A model generated the notes under the pieces. The model had not been told where the DNA came from, made no database searches, and saw only the letters and a program-made list of their open reading frames with translations. Positions 34,447-45,672 of a stretch of 64,000 nucleotides of DNA are shown one piece after another. A program made the translations under genes and the position numbers. The stretch spans positions 3,038,001 to 3,102,000 of the forward strand of contig JAGUCH010000004.1 of assembly GCA_019096065.1 (NCBI GenBank). Direction: 5' to 3'. This stretch comes from Paracyclopina nana (Eukaryota > Arthropoda > Copepoda > Cyclopoida > Cyclopettidae). Numbering within the stretch: position 1 is the stretch's first letter; each line of letters begins with the position of its first letter.

Positions 34447-36543
34447 TTAATCTTTCGTGACATAGAGTGCATCCAAGTAAGTCCTAGTGATTTGATCAAC
34501 AATGGATCGATCAGGCAAACTCTGTGCCATGCCATACATGGCTGCACTTCCCGAATCGAAGGCTTTCGGATTTTTCATAGCTTGCCTGAAACAAGGTTGA
34601 ATTCACTAAAGTGAAAATAGAATAATAAGGCTTGAGCTTACTCTGAAATCTCTCTGACGTCGCTCAAAAACCTGTCAGCTACTCCCTCTTGAGTGTGTAA
34701 CAGAGTCACAGCGATGTGGATCGATGTTGGGAACTGCAACGCATTCAAGTTCCACCCTCTTTTCCGAAGGCCATCAGAAAGGCCATAGATGTTGAACTTG
34801 TCAGAATTGAATGCCACCACGCAAACTTCAGGTTTCCCCATGATGTAAAGTCCGTCAATCTGCCTAAGACCATTTTCAATGTATTTGGTCGTTTCTATGA
34901 TTTTTCTCGTGGCTTCTATGTAACCACGTTTTCCATAGGACACCAAAGCAGCCCAACAAGCTGCAATGATTCCGCCAGCCCTGGAACCGGCTGAAACCCA
35001 ATAAATAGTACATATGCTTTTATGGAATTATGATTCTTTACCAATAGTTGCAGTGGCATAGATGCCACCTGGCCAATCAGGAAAGGTGAACCACTGATGG
35101 TGTCTGTATTCTGGAGCAGAGTAAAGAACCACCGATGATCCCTTGGGAGCAAACCCATACTTGTGAGTATCAGCAGAAATGCTACAAAGAAAAGACTGAT
35201 CGTGTACTGGGTTTCATAATGGCTAATTTTGATCATACCTTGTCACTCCAGGAACTGAAAAATCAAATGGCTTCAATGGAAAGCCTGCTTCACCCATGAA
35301 GCAAATTAGAAAGCCACCAAGGCAAGCATCCACGTGAACTGGTATGTCATACTTGATTCCAAGCTTGGCAATGCTTTCAATGTCATCAATGCTGCCATGT
35401 GGAAATTGCGGGGCAGATCCAACAAGCATGCATGTTGATCCGTTGATGGCCTTTCTCATTTTGCTCATGTCAACCTTCTGGGTTTGGGGATCCACTGCCA
35501 CATGGATGATTTGCATATCCAACATGGCCGCAGCTTTGTCAAATGCTGCGTGGGCAGTGATGGGAACTACCATATTGGGGTTCTCGATTCCCTTGTCGTT
35601 CCTGGCTCGGTCGCGGTATGCTTTGCAAGCCAATATTATGGACTCGGTGCCTCCACTTGTCATTGTTCCACAGGACTGAGGACCTCCCTGCATCAAAATG
35701 AAAAATGTGAAAAATATCACATAATTAAAAAGTTGCATCTCACGTTGAAGAGGTCACAGCACATCTTGACAATTTCAGCCTCCATTTTCCTAATGCCAGG
35801 AAATGCGTCAGGGTGCAATGGGTTTGTCCAAGCAGCCATTCCATACACTTTGGTCATCAAATCGGTGAGCTCCTCGTTGCCGTTGTATACGGTACCGGAA
35901 AAAGTGCCCTGCTTCCAATCAAACTCTCCGCATCCAAGGTAGGATTTGGCCAATTCTTGCACTTCCGTGTTGCTCAAACCTTGGTATGGCAATTGGACTA
36001 GGTCATCTAGGTCAGCAGTGGGCTCAAGCATAGTGGCTTTGAACTCTTTTTCAACCTTGGAAGTTTCAGCCTCAATTTGCTTCCTTACCATAGGAAGTTT
36101 TTTCATGACATTGAAAAACTTTCTCTTCAGTCTTTTGCTCAGCGGAACCTTTAATGAAAAATAATGGGTGCAAATAAGTTCAAATCGAAAAAGACGGGCT
36201 TTTTATCAACGAACTCAAATGTAGTATCTTTATGTAATTGGATAATTATGGTTAATTATACGAGCAGTTCCGAGGCATTTTTGCCATTTACTTTGGAGCA
36301 ACAAAACCTTCAGCTCGGTTTTTATAATAACTTGATAATTGTTTATTACAATATTTACCAGGCTTGATAAGTTATTCATATTTTTACCTTGTGAAAAATT
36401 TGGCCATACAAGTAGGAGAGACCAAATGAGGCTCCTGCTGTGAAAAGGACAACGTGAACAGGTTGGCAGCCTTGGAGCTCATGGTTGATCCAGGCTAAAG
36501 CCACCCTGATTGGATCCTGCACATAAACATCCAAGAGCTCCAT
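34447..36543 (-). CDS. Sply: Sphingosine-1-phosphate lyase
   Basis: PLP enzyme of the endoplasmic reticulum that cleaves sphingosine 1-phosphate to hexadecenal and phosphoethanolamine, the exit step of sphingolipid breakdown. Six exons (36543-36388, 36148-35744, 35687-35239, 35181-35042, 34990-34642, 34585-34447) sum exactly to 545 residues, close to the human length of 568. An N-terminal luminal/membrane segment ([19 protein letters not shown]) is followed by the PLP fold: [11 protein letters not shown], the HVDACLGGF Asp, and the Schiff-base lysine in ADTHKYG. All introns are short and GT-AG. Confidence 0.96.
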
Positions 36544-36950
36544 CTTACGTAAGTCGAATGGACACACAACAATTAGCAATCACGATTTGAGATAAGAAGG
36601 TCATAGAGACCGTGACACAAGCTGCTTGTCCCCTTCCAGAGCTCTGCGCTAAATCAGCTGGCCAACTGACGAGCAGTAAGCTAAGTACACTTGCACTCTC
36701 GCATATGTAACCCAGCCGTCTACATAAATAAGCTACATATAGCGCACCTTTTTTAATGAATCAGGTAGAGCCAGGAAATGCTTTGTTTTGCTTAGTTTTT
36801 CGCTATAATGCATATCTAATAGTAGCTTCTTTATTTATAGGCGATTAAAAAGGTCGATCTCTGCTCAAGAGTTAATGTTATAATGAAGGTATCTCGCTCT
36901 CCTCTGGACTGGTTATTTTTCATCGTTCGTACATGAAAATGCTATTTTGC
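36544..36950. other. 400-bp gap upstream of the lyase
   Basis: Likely lyase promoter and 3' flank of the secreted protein gene. No specific motif recognised. Confidence 0.3.
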
Positions 36951-38176
36951 TCAAGGGCCAGTGGATAAAGCCTCGTGATTGGCAAAATCCGAGAAGGTTT
37001 CACCAAAGTGTCCCTCAGTCTTTTGGCATGACACTGGATTCACACTGGAGAGGGCTCCGCAGCAACGAGATTGAGTGCATTGGAGCAAGTTCTCAAGGGC
37101 TGCCAAAGTCAGCTCGTTATCTGCAATCTAATGACCGCGCAAGGGTAATTATCACTCTATAGAATTTAATTACGGATATGCTTACATAGTAAGATTGAGC
37201 ATCTCTGCTCTGGAATTTGACCATTTCACTCCTGTCAACTGCATGGGTGCCCACTGCCATTCTGTAGCGGAATTGGGACGAGCAAGGGCTCTCCACTTCG
37301 TAGTCTTCCCACCTTTGGTCTTCATCTCGGCCAAATCCGTTGTTATCTTCGTAGTGGCGTTTCGCATATTTTCGCCCGTGACGGTGGCGAATGTGAGAAT
37401 CGATGTCACTGTTCAGAATTGCAATGGCCATTTCGTTTTGGATGTTGGTACCGCATGATGCAGTGCCCATATGCATTCTGGCTAGTGAGCATGCGGTCTC
37501 AATGTTGCCCTCCTCCTTGTCTTCGGTGTTACGGGCCGAAAAGTGGCTCAAAGAGCTCAACAGCACCGAATTGGATTGGCAGTAGTCCAAGCATTGGTGC
37601 CCTGAGCAACCCCTTGATTGAAATAGTATTAATTAGTATTTAAAAGCACTATTTTCAAAAGCTGATATACCATGCTCTATCTTGGTTGAATTGACTAATG
37701 AATGCTGGGTTATTCGGAGTGCCAGCTTCAACAAGGGTGGCCATCAAAGCTCCCAAATAGACCTGGATTTGGAAAATGACTGCTGCCTCCTCATCGAAAT
37801 CAATGTCTGGGTACAGAGTGGAGTTGTGGAATTTGGCCAGGGATGAGTCGATCAAAATTGCAGTTCCGTTCACGTTGTAGATGTTCTTGATTCGCCTTGC
37901 TTCCATGCCAGCCCGATAGACGTCGTCATAGATCTCCCGAAAGGCTTCGTCGATGCGGTCTTCTACCTTAATTTTAGAGCTTAAATTGCATATGCAAGTG
38001 GATTTACGATTTTTTATATATCTTACTTGGAAGCAGGATTCCCAGCAGTTTTCGGCCGCTTCGTTCAACTGCGCTCGATTGTAGTAGTTAAATTCTCTCC
38101 TCTCATAGTTAGCCAATGAAATTACGGAGCTGATTTTGAGGACCAGAATGAAGCAAAAGGCCGTTACTGCCCTCAT
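36951..38176 (-). CDS. Secreted Cys-rich protein of unknown family
   Basis: Four exons (38176-38027, 37966-37671, 37612-37186, 37127-36951) join in phase to 349 residues. ATG 38176 starts a signal peptide (MRAVTAFCFILVLKISSVIS). The mature protein has three blocks: an N-terminal one with CWESC and a helical Asp/Glu-rich part; a middle one with GCSGHQCLDYCQ, CSLARMHMGTASCG and a long hydrophilic His/Arg/Asp-rich loop; and a C-terminal helix with LLQCTQSRCCGAL and SCQK. Thirteen or more cysteines point to disulfides. No membrane segment after the signal. I do not recognise the family. The first intron is 60 bp, a multiple of three, and has no stop in frame, so retention would add 20 residues. 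Confidence 0.8.
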
Positions 38177-38534
38177 TTTGCTTGTGCTTTCGACCCTTGG
38201 CGAAGACAAGCAATGACTGTCGAATTTGTGTGCTTCGGGAGGAGCACATATACCCCTACACACGTTGCTCTGATCCTTTGATAAGCATGGAATTATAGAG
38301 ATGCGTATCAATTGACTGAAAACCAACAAGTGTTGCTCCATGGCACAATTCAGTTTTTCTTTCCTTTTATTAAGATCACTTTTCACAGCATTGGATTTGA
38401 TGCTTTCTCACTACCATTAATTTTCAAAGTTCGCGTACACAATAAACCAGCGAAAAAAGTTGGCAAACAAAAATGCTACGCATTATAGCAGCAGTAGATG
38501 GAAACAGTCAAGTAGAAGCACAATGGTCACTTTT
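38177..38534. other. Gap between ROMO1 stop and the secreted protein gene
   Basis: 358 bp, presumably ROMO1 3' UTR and a promoter. Nothing specific recognised. Confidence 0.3.
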
Positions 38535-38771
38535 TCAACACCTCACAGCAGTTCCGATGGACATGAATGTACCAAAAGTACCACCACCTTGCACCATGAC
38601 TGTGCCCACTTGTCGAATGAGTTCCTGGCCTCGCATGCCATATCTAAACGCACTGAAGCCTCCGAACAAAAAGCCAGAGGCCATGCCCACGCAACAGCCC
38701 ATGATGAAGCCCATTTTGACCTTGTCAAAGCAGGTGGGTCCTTGTCCTCCCATTCCAGCTGGCACAGGCAT
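38535..38771 (-). CDS. ROMO1: ROMO1, inner mitochondrial membrane protein
   Basis: Reactive oxygen species modulator 1, a small inner-membrane protein linked to the TIM23 import channel and cristae. The 78-residue frame matches the family length: [30 protein letters not shown] and [11 protein letters not shown] are diagnostic, with two membrane helices. ATG 38771 is preceded directly by a TTGTTGCAG acceptor-like sequence, so the start is at or near an exon boundary. It lies 80 bp downstream of the ferredoxin stop on the same strand. Confidence 0.95.
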   Translation of the reverse strand: MPVPAGMGGQGPTCFDKVKMGFIMGCCVGMASGFLFGGFSAFRYGMRGQELIRQVGTVMVQGGGTFGTFMSIGTAVRC

Positions 38772-38842
38772 CTGCAACAATCAGAATATAAAAGATAAAT
38801 CACTGTTACTCTCTCTCTAATTCAGTATATGATAACAACATT

Positions 38843-38848
38843 TTTATT
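38843..38848 (-). terminator. Poly(A) signal of the ferredoxin gene
   Basis: AATAAA on the minus strand begins only 3 bp after the ferredoxin TAG stop, leaving about 70 bp to the ROMO1 start. Confidence 0.55.
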
Positions 38849-38851
38849 GCT

Positions 38852-39295
38852 CTAGCGCTGGTCATTCACTCCCTCAGGCACTCGAACTTCGATTCCGCTC
38901 AAGTCCTTGGATATGCACACTTGACAACCTAAGCGAGACGTTTCCGTGAGTCCATAGGCCAAGTCCAACATGTCTAATTCCTCGTCAGTGGCTTCGTCAG
39001 GAAGACGAGCAAAGTCTTCTTTCGTGAAGATCAAGTGACACGTGGAGCAAGCCAATGTGCCTTCACAAGCACCGAAGCCGTCGATGTCAACGTTTTGATC
39101 AATGATGATGTCGAGGAGGTTGTCACCCTCTTTGCCCTTGGCCACATGCTTAGACCCGTCGACTTTGACAAAAGTAACCGAGACTTCGGCCCTCTTGAAA
39201 AATGACGGGCTGAATGAAATGCTCCTTATGCTGGGCTTGATCCTGGAGCTGAGCAGCAATGGTCGGAAGACTGCCAGGCCTCGAGCAAAGGACAT
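38852..39295 (-). CDS. FDX1: Mitochondrial [2Fe-2S] ferredoxin, adrenodoxin type
   Basis: Transfers electrons from ferredoxin reductase to mitochondrial P450s and to Fe-S cluster assembly. Single exon, 147 residues. The N-terminal 35 residues are basic with Ser/Arg (FRPLLLSSRIKPSIRSIS), a matrix-targeting signal. Cluster ligands are in CEGTLACSTC and the later SRLGCQVC; MLDLAYGL and VRVPEG are typical. The GACEGTLACSTCHLIF form is nearer adrenodoxin (FDX1) than FDX2, but arthropod paralogues blur this. Confidence 0.93.
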   Translation of the reverse strand: MSFARGLAVFRPLLLSSRIKPSIRSISFSPSFFKRAEVSVTFVKVDGSKHVAKGKEGDNLLDIIIDQNVDIDGFGACEGTLACSTCHLIFTKEDFARLPDEATDEELDMLDLAYGLTETSRLGCQVCISKDLSGIEVRVPEGVNDQR

Positions 39296-40156
39296 CTTTT
39301 TTTACTGAATCGGTATCTTCGGCTCAAGATGAGGTGAAAGAGCACGTTGATCTTTCAGCTGATTTTGCTCCAAAGTCGCGTTCACGTGCAACTTTTCGCG
39401 AAAGTTGCACCTTTGACTGTAACTATATCACTCGTGATTAAGAAATGACAAGAGTTTTTCACAGGGAAAAAGTAGCCAGCAAGTTCTTGGACGGCAAAAC
39501 GGTGATGTAACTTCGAGCTAAGTTGTTGCCATTTTTATTTATTTACCATACAATGGCATACATGCCTTGAAGGCATCGCACACGCAAATTTGACATTTCA
39601 TAATTTCAATGACTTTTTATGTTTTCAGTTTTACAAATAATGGATCTCTTTTCATTGTATAGAAAAATGGGACCAAATAACAAAGGGCTAGGTTGTGAAT
39701 GTGATCTGAACAAATGGGATTTGACAAAAAAATTAATTTTGTCGGAATCGACCTAAATTAATGCTAGTCCGCTACGTCAAGAATATGTATATTATCAAGC
39801 AAGTTCTGTTTGGAATTAACGCATGGTAACTATAGCTGTACACTAAACTTTTTTAAGGCTAACTTGTATCAGTTATTTTCTGCTTAGAGCTCCATTACTA
39901 CAAATTGAACTCAATTTTTATAGAAATAAGCTTATTCAATTAATTAAATCAATTTTGTATTTATAATTTGGTTGTAAAACAGACTTTTTACTAGCTAGTA
40001 CGGCAAGATTTGATGAGCTTGAGCTAAATCCGAGCCTACATAAACATCAATTTCATGCAGGCCTTCGGTACAGTGCACTGCAACTGCATTAATTTCTGCT
40101 CCAACCAAGAGTGGAGCTTTGTGGTGCGGTCGGTCATTTTTCGCAGGATCTCGAAA
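39296..40156. other. Divergent region between ferredoxin and inhibitor 2
   Basis: 860 bp between two genes transcribed away from each other, so it should hold both promoters. AT-rich near 39,540-40,000. No box recognised with confidence. Confidence 0.35.
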
Positions 40157-41262
40157 ATGGCAGAAAATCTGACCAAACAGCCGAAGCGAGGAATCCTCAA
40201 AGCCTCGACGAGCTTTGAACAGCGAGAAGCTGACCCTTTACATAGACCTGGGTAAGTTCAAACTGCCATCTTATTCTCAGCACTGGCTCAAATCATCTCG
40301 GTTTCAGTGCATCGAAGAATCCCCATTTTGATGAAAAGAACATCCTGGAGACTTTGCATCCGGCTGACAAAGACTACGGTTTCATGAAAATAGATGAGCC
40401 CAAAACGCCATATGAGTACGCATCGGGTAACGAGGATGAAGAGGAAGAGGTCGACACAATTGACGTCGCATCTGGTGGCGGAGATAAGCCAAAACAACCT
40501 GAAGACCTTGATGCCAACTTGTTGGCTGCCAAGTAATTATCACTTTTCCCAGGAATTTTTTACTGGTTTAGCCAAGTTAAGAGGTGGAGCCAAAAAATCC
40601 GCTTTCAAGTCATAGCGCAGTTTGGTCGATGAAAAAAAAAGGGAATTGCACCTTTTCATTGATTGCTTACACCTCTAGGCAGAATTTTCTGAACTTTTTA
40701 TAGGGAGTGTCAAAATCATGCCTATGACGTCATAATGCATTTTTTCCCCTTTGATTCACAAAAGAAGTGGGCGGTAGAAATTGTAATTTCGTTTTTCAAG
40801 CAAACTCACTAGCTTAGTCCAAGTTTTGCTGCTTAGCAGAGAACGTGAATACAAATAGGCTTTTCCTCTTAATTTCGACAGCTACCATGCATATTTGCCT
40901 TTTCTCGCGATTGCTTTAAAACAATTTAATTTGCCTTCTCTGTCAGAATTTCAGCAGAAGGCCACAAAGGCCCTCGGCCTCGGCGGATCTCCGAACCCAG
41001 TGCAGATGAAGAAGATCTTGCCTTACTCACTCCTGAGGAGCGCGAGAGACGCCAATCATTCGAAATCAAACGCAAAGCTCACTACAATGAGTTTTTCGCC
41101 GTCAAAATGGCTCGTCAGTTGATGCAAGATGATGTTGAAGATGATGAGGATAGCAAGCCTGCCGCTGCTGCTGTGCTAGAGGCCAAAAGTGACGAAAACT
41201 CGTCAAGCATAGACCAGCAGCCTGGCAATAGCCCTATGGAAATAGAGCCGAGCAATGAATGA
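40157..41262 (+). CDS. PPP1R2: Protein phosphatase 1 inhibitor 2
   Basis: Heat-stable, largely disordered inhibitor and chaperone of PP1 catalytic subunit. Exons 40157-40251, 40308-40532 and 40947-41262 sum to 211 residues, as in animals generally. PP1-docking KRGILK is near residue 11; the GSK3 target sits in DEPKTPYEY; the long inhibitory helix with [18 protein letters not shown] follows; the acidic DDVEDDED tract is near the end. The second intron is 414 bp, longer than the others here. The third-exon acceptor (CTGTCAG before AATTTC) was chosen because it alone keeps the helix in frame. Confidence 0.92.
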
Positions 41263-41516
41263 AAGAAGCAACATAATCAGGACATCTTTCAGGTCGACCC
41301 CCCTTTTTCAAAAGCATGTGATAGACTAGAGATCATCAAGAAGCTTTTTTCCCTTTTTATGCTTTGGAACTTCCGTATCTGCAACAACCTCTAGCCAAAG
41401 AAGAATGTACTACGCTTCTCCGCCGTTTTTTGGCAACGTACATGAATAATCATTAGACAGCAATTTAAGTTGACCGTGTTTATATCGCGCGCGCTCCCGG
41501 CAATCTATCGGTATAT

Positions 41517-42082
41517 CTGCCATACCGCAAATCCACCTAAACGCAGTCCACCTAAACGCAGTCCATCTAAACGCAGTCCGCCTAAACGCAGTCAACAGCA
41601 ATACACAGACATAATTATTTCACAATATTTGTGAACAAAACAAATGAGTGATATTAATTAAAATCATTAAAATTAATAAAATTGAGATATCAAAGTTATT
41701 TGACTTCATAAGAAATTGGTTTCTTTGAGTAAGTTTATTGCTCAGTCAAATAGAGTTTGAGCTTGAATATTTCTGGTTCTGAGCATTTGAGAGACTAGCA
41801 GATTAGTTTTTAGGCAACGAACTCTTTCAATTGGTTATAACTAACCAAATATGAGCTCATCTGAAAAAGCCTGCTATGTTTTCTACCTACTCAGTACAAG
41901 TATCTAAGTTTGAGTAATTAAAGATTTTTCTGCATACTCATACTCTGTACTCATATTAAAAAGCTTGGAATGTTTAATAACTATGCGTTGACTGCGTTTA
42001 AGTGGACTGCTTTTAGGTGGACTGCGTAAAAGCAGATTTGCGTAAAAGTGGATTGCGTTTAGGTGGATTTGCGGTTAGGTAG
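41517..42082. mobile_element. Non-autonomous element B with inverted subterminal repeats
   Basis: About 566 bp. The left end has four tandem units of CCACCTAAACGCAGT; the right end has the inverted equivalents. Left CCGCAAATCCACCTAAACGC is repeated exactly as the reverse complement of the right end, with outer bases CTGCCATA versus CTACCTAA. The core is AT-rich and non-coding. It lies between the convergent inhibitor 2 and acidic-protein genes. Confidence 0.75.
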
Positions 42083-42190
42083 TACATTCAATCTATCTCG
42101 TGAAATGCTACTAATTAATAAGGTGATGATACTCCATGTTCAATGTCGTCGTGATTGTTAGCAGAATAAAGAAGAGAATGCTCATCGACT

Positions 42191-42981
42191 TCAGAACTGT
42201 CTTCTCATGTAAGTGTCATCCTCGTCGTCGTCGTCAATGTCCTCATCCTCCTCGTCGTCGTCAATAATGCTGTCCTCTTTTAGCGGTTCAGCAAACTCGG
42301 ATTCATCGAGGTCATTTGGAATTTCATGCATGTGCGAGTGATCTTGGCTCGGTCGGTTAGAGTTGGGAACGCGAAATGCTGACTGGAATCGCCGTCTCCT
42401 CTTGTTGTTGCCCTCTACCTCTTCGTCCTCGTCCATATCTTGTTGCACGTTGCTTTTTGAGACTGGCATCGCGCTCTGCGTTTTCCTCATCATCCTTGAC
42501 GGGCTACGACCCGATGCCAGGCTGCCCATGACCTCAACCGAGAAGACTCCAATGAAGTGGCCATAACCAGATTTAATGGTGAACTTGAGATGTTGAGCTG
42601 TCACTTCTTCGCTAGTCAAAATTTCCTCTGTCATCTTGTCAGACTTGGCAAGCGTTTTTTCGACAACTTCTTCGTAATTTGCAATTCGCTCTGTTGTGCT
42701 GCGCTCAACAGAAATAAGCTTGACTGCAAGAAAAGCAGAAAGTTAAGTTAGCCTTTATTCCTCAATTTTCGAGTGTTTTGCAACATATAATATTTTAGCT
42801 AATTTTGGCGGGATTTTCTATTCAGCTCAGTCATCACTGAAGCCACCGTCAGCTCTGAAAGTTGCCGTTGAATTTCGATACAATCTGTAATTGCAGTGTG
42901 CAAAGCTTCGTCGATTTTGCTCACTTTGAGCATGTATTCTCGCTCAATTGAGTTGGCATCAAAGGTATCTTGAGTCTCCAT
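42191..42981 (-). CDS. Coiled-coil protein with very acidic tail, unknown family
   Basis: Exon 2 (42723-42191) is secure: an open frame after a strong TTCTTGCAG acceptor, running to the TGA-side stop. Exon 1 probably starts at ATG 42981; the only in-phase GT is at 42881-42880 (GATT|GTATCG), giving 210 residues, but this donor is weak and the junction is tentative. The N-terminal 90 residues are helical (REYMLKVSKIDEALHTAI), followed by a short ordered block with GYGHFIGVFSVEV, a basic NNKRRRR patch that could be a nuclear signal, and a tail with long Asp/Glu runs. The acidic tail suggests a nuclear histone- or nucleic-acid-linked role; this is inference. Confidence 0.6.
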
Positions 42982-45090
42982 TTCTAAAGGCTCTTCCCTC
43001 AATTATTCAAGTATATTTTAATCTCGGAAGATTGCTTTGATTTTCAGCGATTTACGAGTTCGAGTTGCGAAACCGGAAGCGGATAAATAAACAAAGCCTT
43101 TTGCGCTTGGCGAATTGGCGGAAAGTAAGGTAAACAAAAATTAACCCGCAAACTAAAGGGCTTGTGCACACTCCCTTACTAAAAAGAAAGGAAAAAGTAA
43201 ATTTGAAGAATGTTACCATTTTTGGCTGAAATTTTAATTGACTGAATTTGCATTAGTTCCGGGAAAGACACGACAAAGTATTGTGGGTACAGCCCTGTTG
43301 AAATCCAAGGTTTTGTAGTTCTCCTATGAAAATGTCAAATGAAAAAGTGAGAAAGTCGCGCGCGGCGTATTTGTAATATTTGCTTACTTGTCAATGATAT
43401 TCGTAGGTGGAAAATCGCTGTGATGACTAGAAGCTTGGCTCAATCTTGCTCCCGTTTCAACTAAGGCAATATCACGCATATTTTCCTCGCAGGTGTCGAC
43501 TTCTTTTGCACAAATCTCCCTTGGGGCATAAGTTCTATGCTAGCGAGTACCCTTGAATCATTGTCATTAACCCACATAGTTATAGGTCTTGCACATGCGG
43601 AAAACCTGACTGAAATCAGTCAAAAAATGTCACACAAGATACATTACATCGTCCTCGGAGACAAGTGGCCTGTCAAACACCATTGAACTATGTCGACATT
43701 CTGAACTGTAAAATCACAAAGATTCTAAAGAAAAGTTTCTGAAATCATATTCAGGTAATTATACTGAGTTGATGTATTTTCAAATGGCTTCACGGCTTAT
43801 TTAAAGTGGCTGAAAGCATTTCTGACATAACAATACACAAGAATTAGTAGGTCTGCAAATGAAAGGCCAAGTTTGTGCTGAAAAAGCTTTGCAGATTGAA
43901 AACTATTATTGCCCTACAGTGCACAAGTTACAGGTACTTTTCAGCTTTGGGTTTCCATGGGTATTCGAAGCCAAACTTGGCTAGCATTGGCCTAAACTAA
44001 GTCTCATCCGCGGTGAGAAAGTCCAATAGCGGTTGCTGATTATAATTTTTTAGAAAGCTACCTTTAGCGCGCGCGAGTTGCACAAGGACGATTTTGGTCA
44101 GCTCAATATTCCCCCCGAAAAAAGATCGAAAGATCCGATCGATCAGAAATGCACGCTTTCAGCCCCATATTGATGAATTATGGGATACGCAAAATGGGCG
44201 AAACTTTCACGTGCTATTTTGTCACGCTCATGATTTGGGAAGCCACATATGAACGCCTCATCCATCAAGATAGCACGTTTTTTTCCGCTAAAAAATGGGG
44301 TTTTGGCTAGCGCTTTTACAATAATATGTCGTATAGTCAATTACTAAGATGATATTGTAGCCAACTCTATTCGTTGAGGTGGAAATTGTAATAGAGCTCG
44401 TTGTATGATGAAAACTGAGCCCGCATTGATGCTTTCTTATTTATGCTCTTCCTTTTTTAATAGGGGAGGCTGGATATACACTATGTACCCTCAACTTGCT
44501 TCTTCTTCAGACGAATTTTCATGCGAGAGCATCATCATCATCCTCTTGACTTTTGACGTCATCCACACAAATCGTAAGGCAAATAATCAAAGGATAGGAA
44601 GCGCCCCAAAAGCAAGAGCTCGTGCATATGAGCGTTAGTTGTCTGAACAAAGCCGATTCGTGCTTGGCCTCCTTTGATTTTGTTCCGGGTGAAGCCTGAA
44701 GCATACTATATCCCATCTCGTGAATGCAAATAAACAACCTGCATTGCATTTTTACCTAAGGTCGACCCAGCTCCGTAAGTTTTTTTTTCACTCTGCCCAT
44801 AAAACTGGCGACCTTGCTGCGCACAGCAGATCGTATCGCAGGTGTTGTGACATACATAATTGCCAAAAGACAACTGGAGAAATGGAAAAGAAAGTGGGTT
44901 TTTTGCCTTCTTCCCTTTCACGGAAATCATCATTTTAAAAGAAAGAGTCACTTAGCAGCATTTCGACAAAGTGGAACATGTCAATACTTAATTTCAATTT
45001 GGAGATTTTAATTGATAGTTTAATTTTCATGCAGCTGCACATATATGAAGATGCGTGCACTGTTAACAGCCTCAATGACATGACAATGCA
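42982..45090. other. 2.1 kb between divergent genes, no gene seen
   Basis: Should hold promoters of the acidic protein and the SIAH-like gene. No domain-bearing frame, repeat or RNA gene recognised. Confidence 0.35.
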
Positions 45091-45672
45091 ATGGCGACCA
45101 CTCGGAGTGCAAAAAGTTCACCTTCGCAGCCTCCGGCCAGGCGACTGTTTAAGTTCAAGTCGCTGCTCAGCCGCGGCTCGAGGACAAGTAGCGTCGATCC
45201 GGATTCAGTCGTCGAGCACAGTAGTGATGCCAACTCCATCGCCGGACTAGCTACAATGACTACCAATATGCAAGTTTTCAAGTACGACGACCTTGTGGCC
45301 TTGCTCACTTGCGGGATGTGCAAGCAGTTTTGCGGCAACTCCATTGTGCAGTGCAGGAAAGGCCATGTGATCTGCAAGGCGTGCAAGACCAGCCAAAAGA
45401 TCACGAGCTGCAGAACCTGCAAGCAGACATTCGTCGATGCGCCCAATGTGGTCTTGGACAAGATGATCAACATGATTGCACTGCCATGCAAGTTTCACGA
45501 CCATGGCTGTGCTGACTTTCTGTTTGTCGATATGAAAATCGACCATGAGACTCTTTGCCACTACAGACCGATGATTTGTCAGTATGCTCCCCAAGGATGC
45601 GCCGAGGAGATGACGTACAAGGATATTTGCTTGCATCACAAGAAGTGCAAATTCAATCCGAAAAACAAGTAA
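45091..45672 (+). CDS. Short SIAH/Sina-like RING finger protein
   Basis: Probable E3 ubiquitin ligase or regulator. Intronless, 193 residues. A basic Ser-rich N-terminus precedes a RING finger at about 70-112 (CGMCKQFC, CRKGHVICKAC, CRTC) and a SIAH-type double zinc finger (about 130-185: CKFHDHGC, HETLCHYRPMICQYAPQGC, HHKKC). The C-terminal substrate-binding (TRAF-like) domain of true Sina/SIAH proteins is absent: the frame ends right after the zinc finger. So it may lack normal substrates, or act as a competitor. Start chosen at the first ATG; the surrounding CAATGGCG is acceptable. Confidence 0.85.
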   Translation: MATTRSAKSSPSQPPARRLFKFKSLLSRGSRTSSVDPDSVVEHSSDANSIAGLATMTTNMQVFKYDDLVALLTCGMCKQFCGNSIVQCRKGHVICKACKTSQKITSCRTCKQTFVDAPNVVLDKMINMIALPCKFHDHGCADFLFVDMKIDHETLCHYRPMICQYAPQGCAEEMTYKDICLHHKKCKFNPKNK

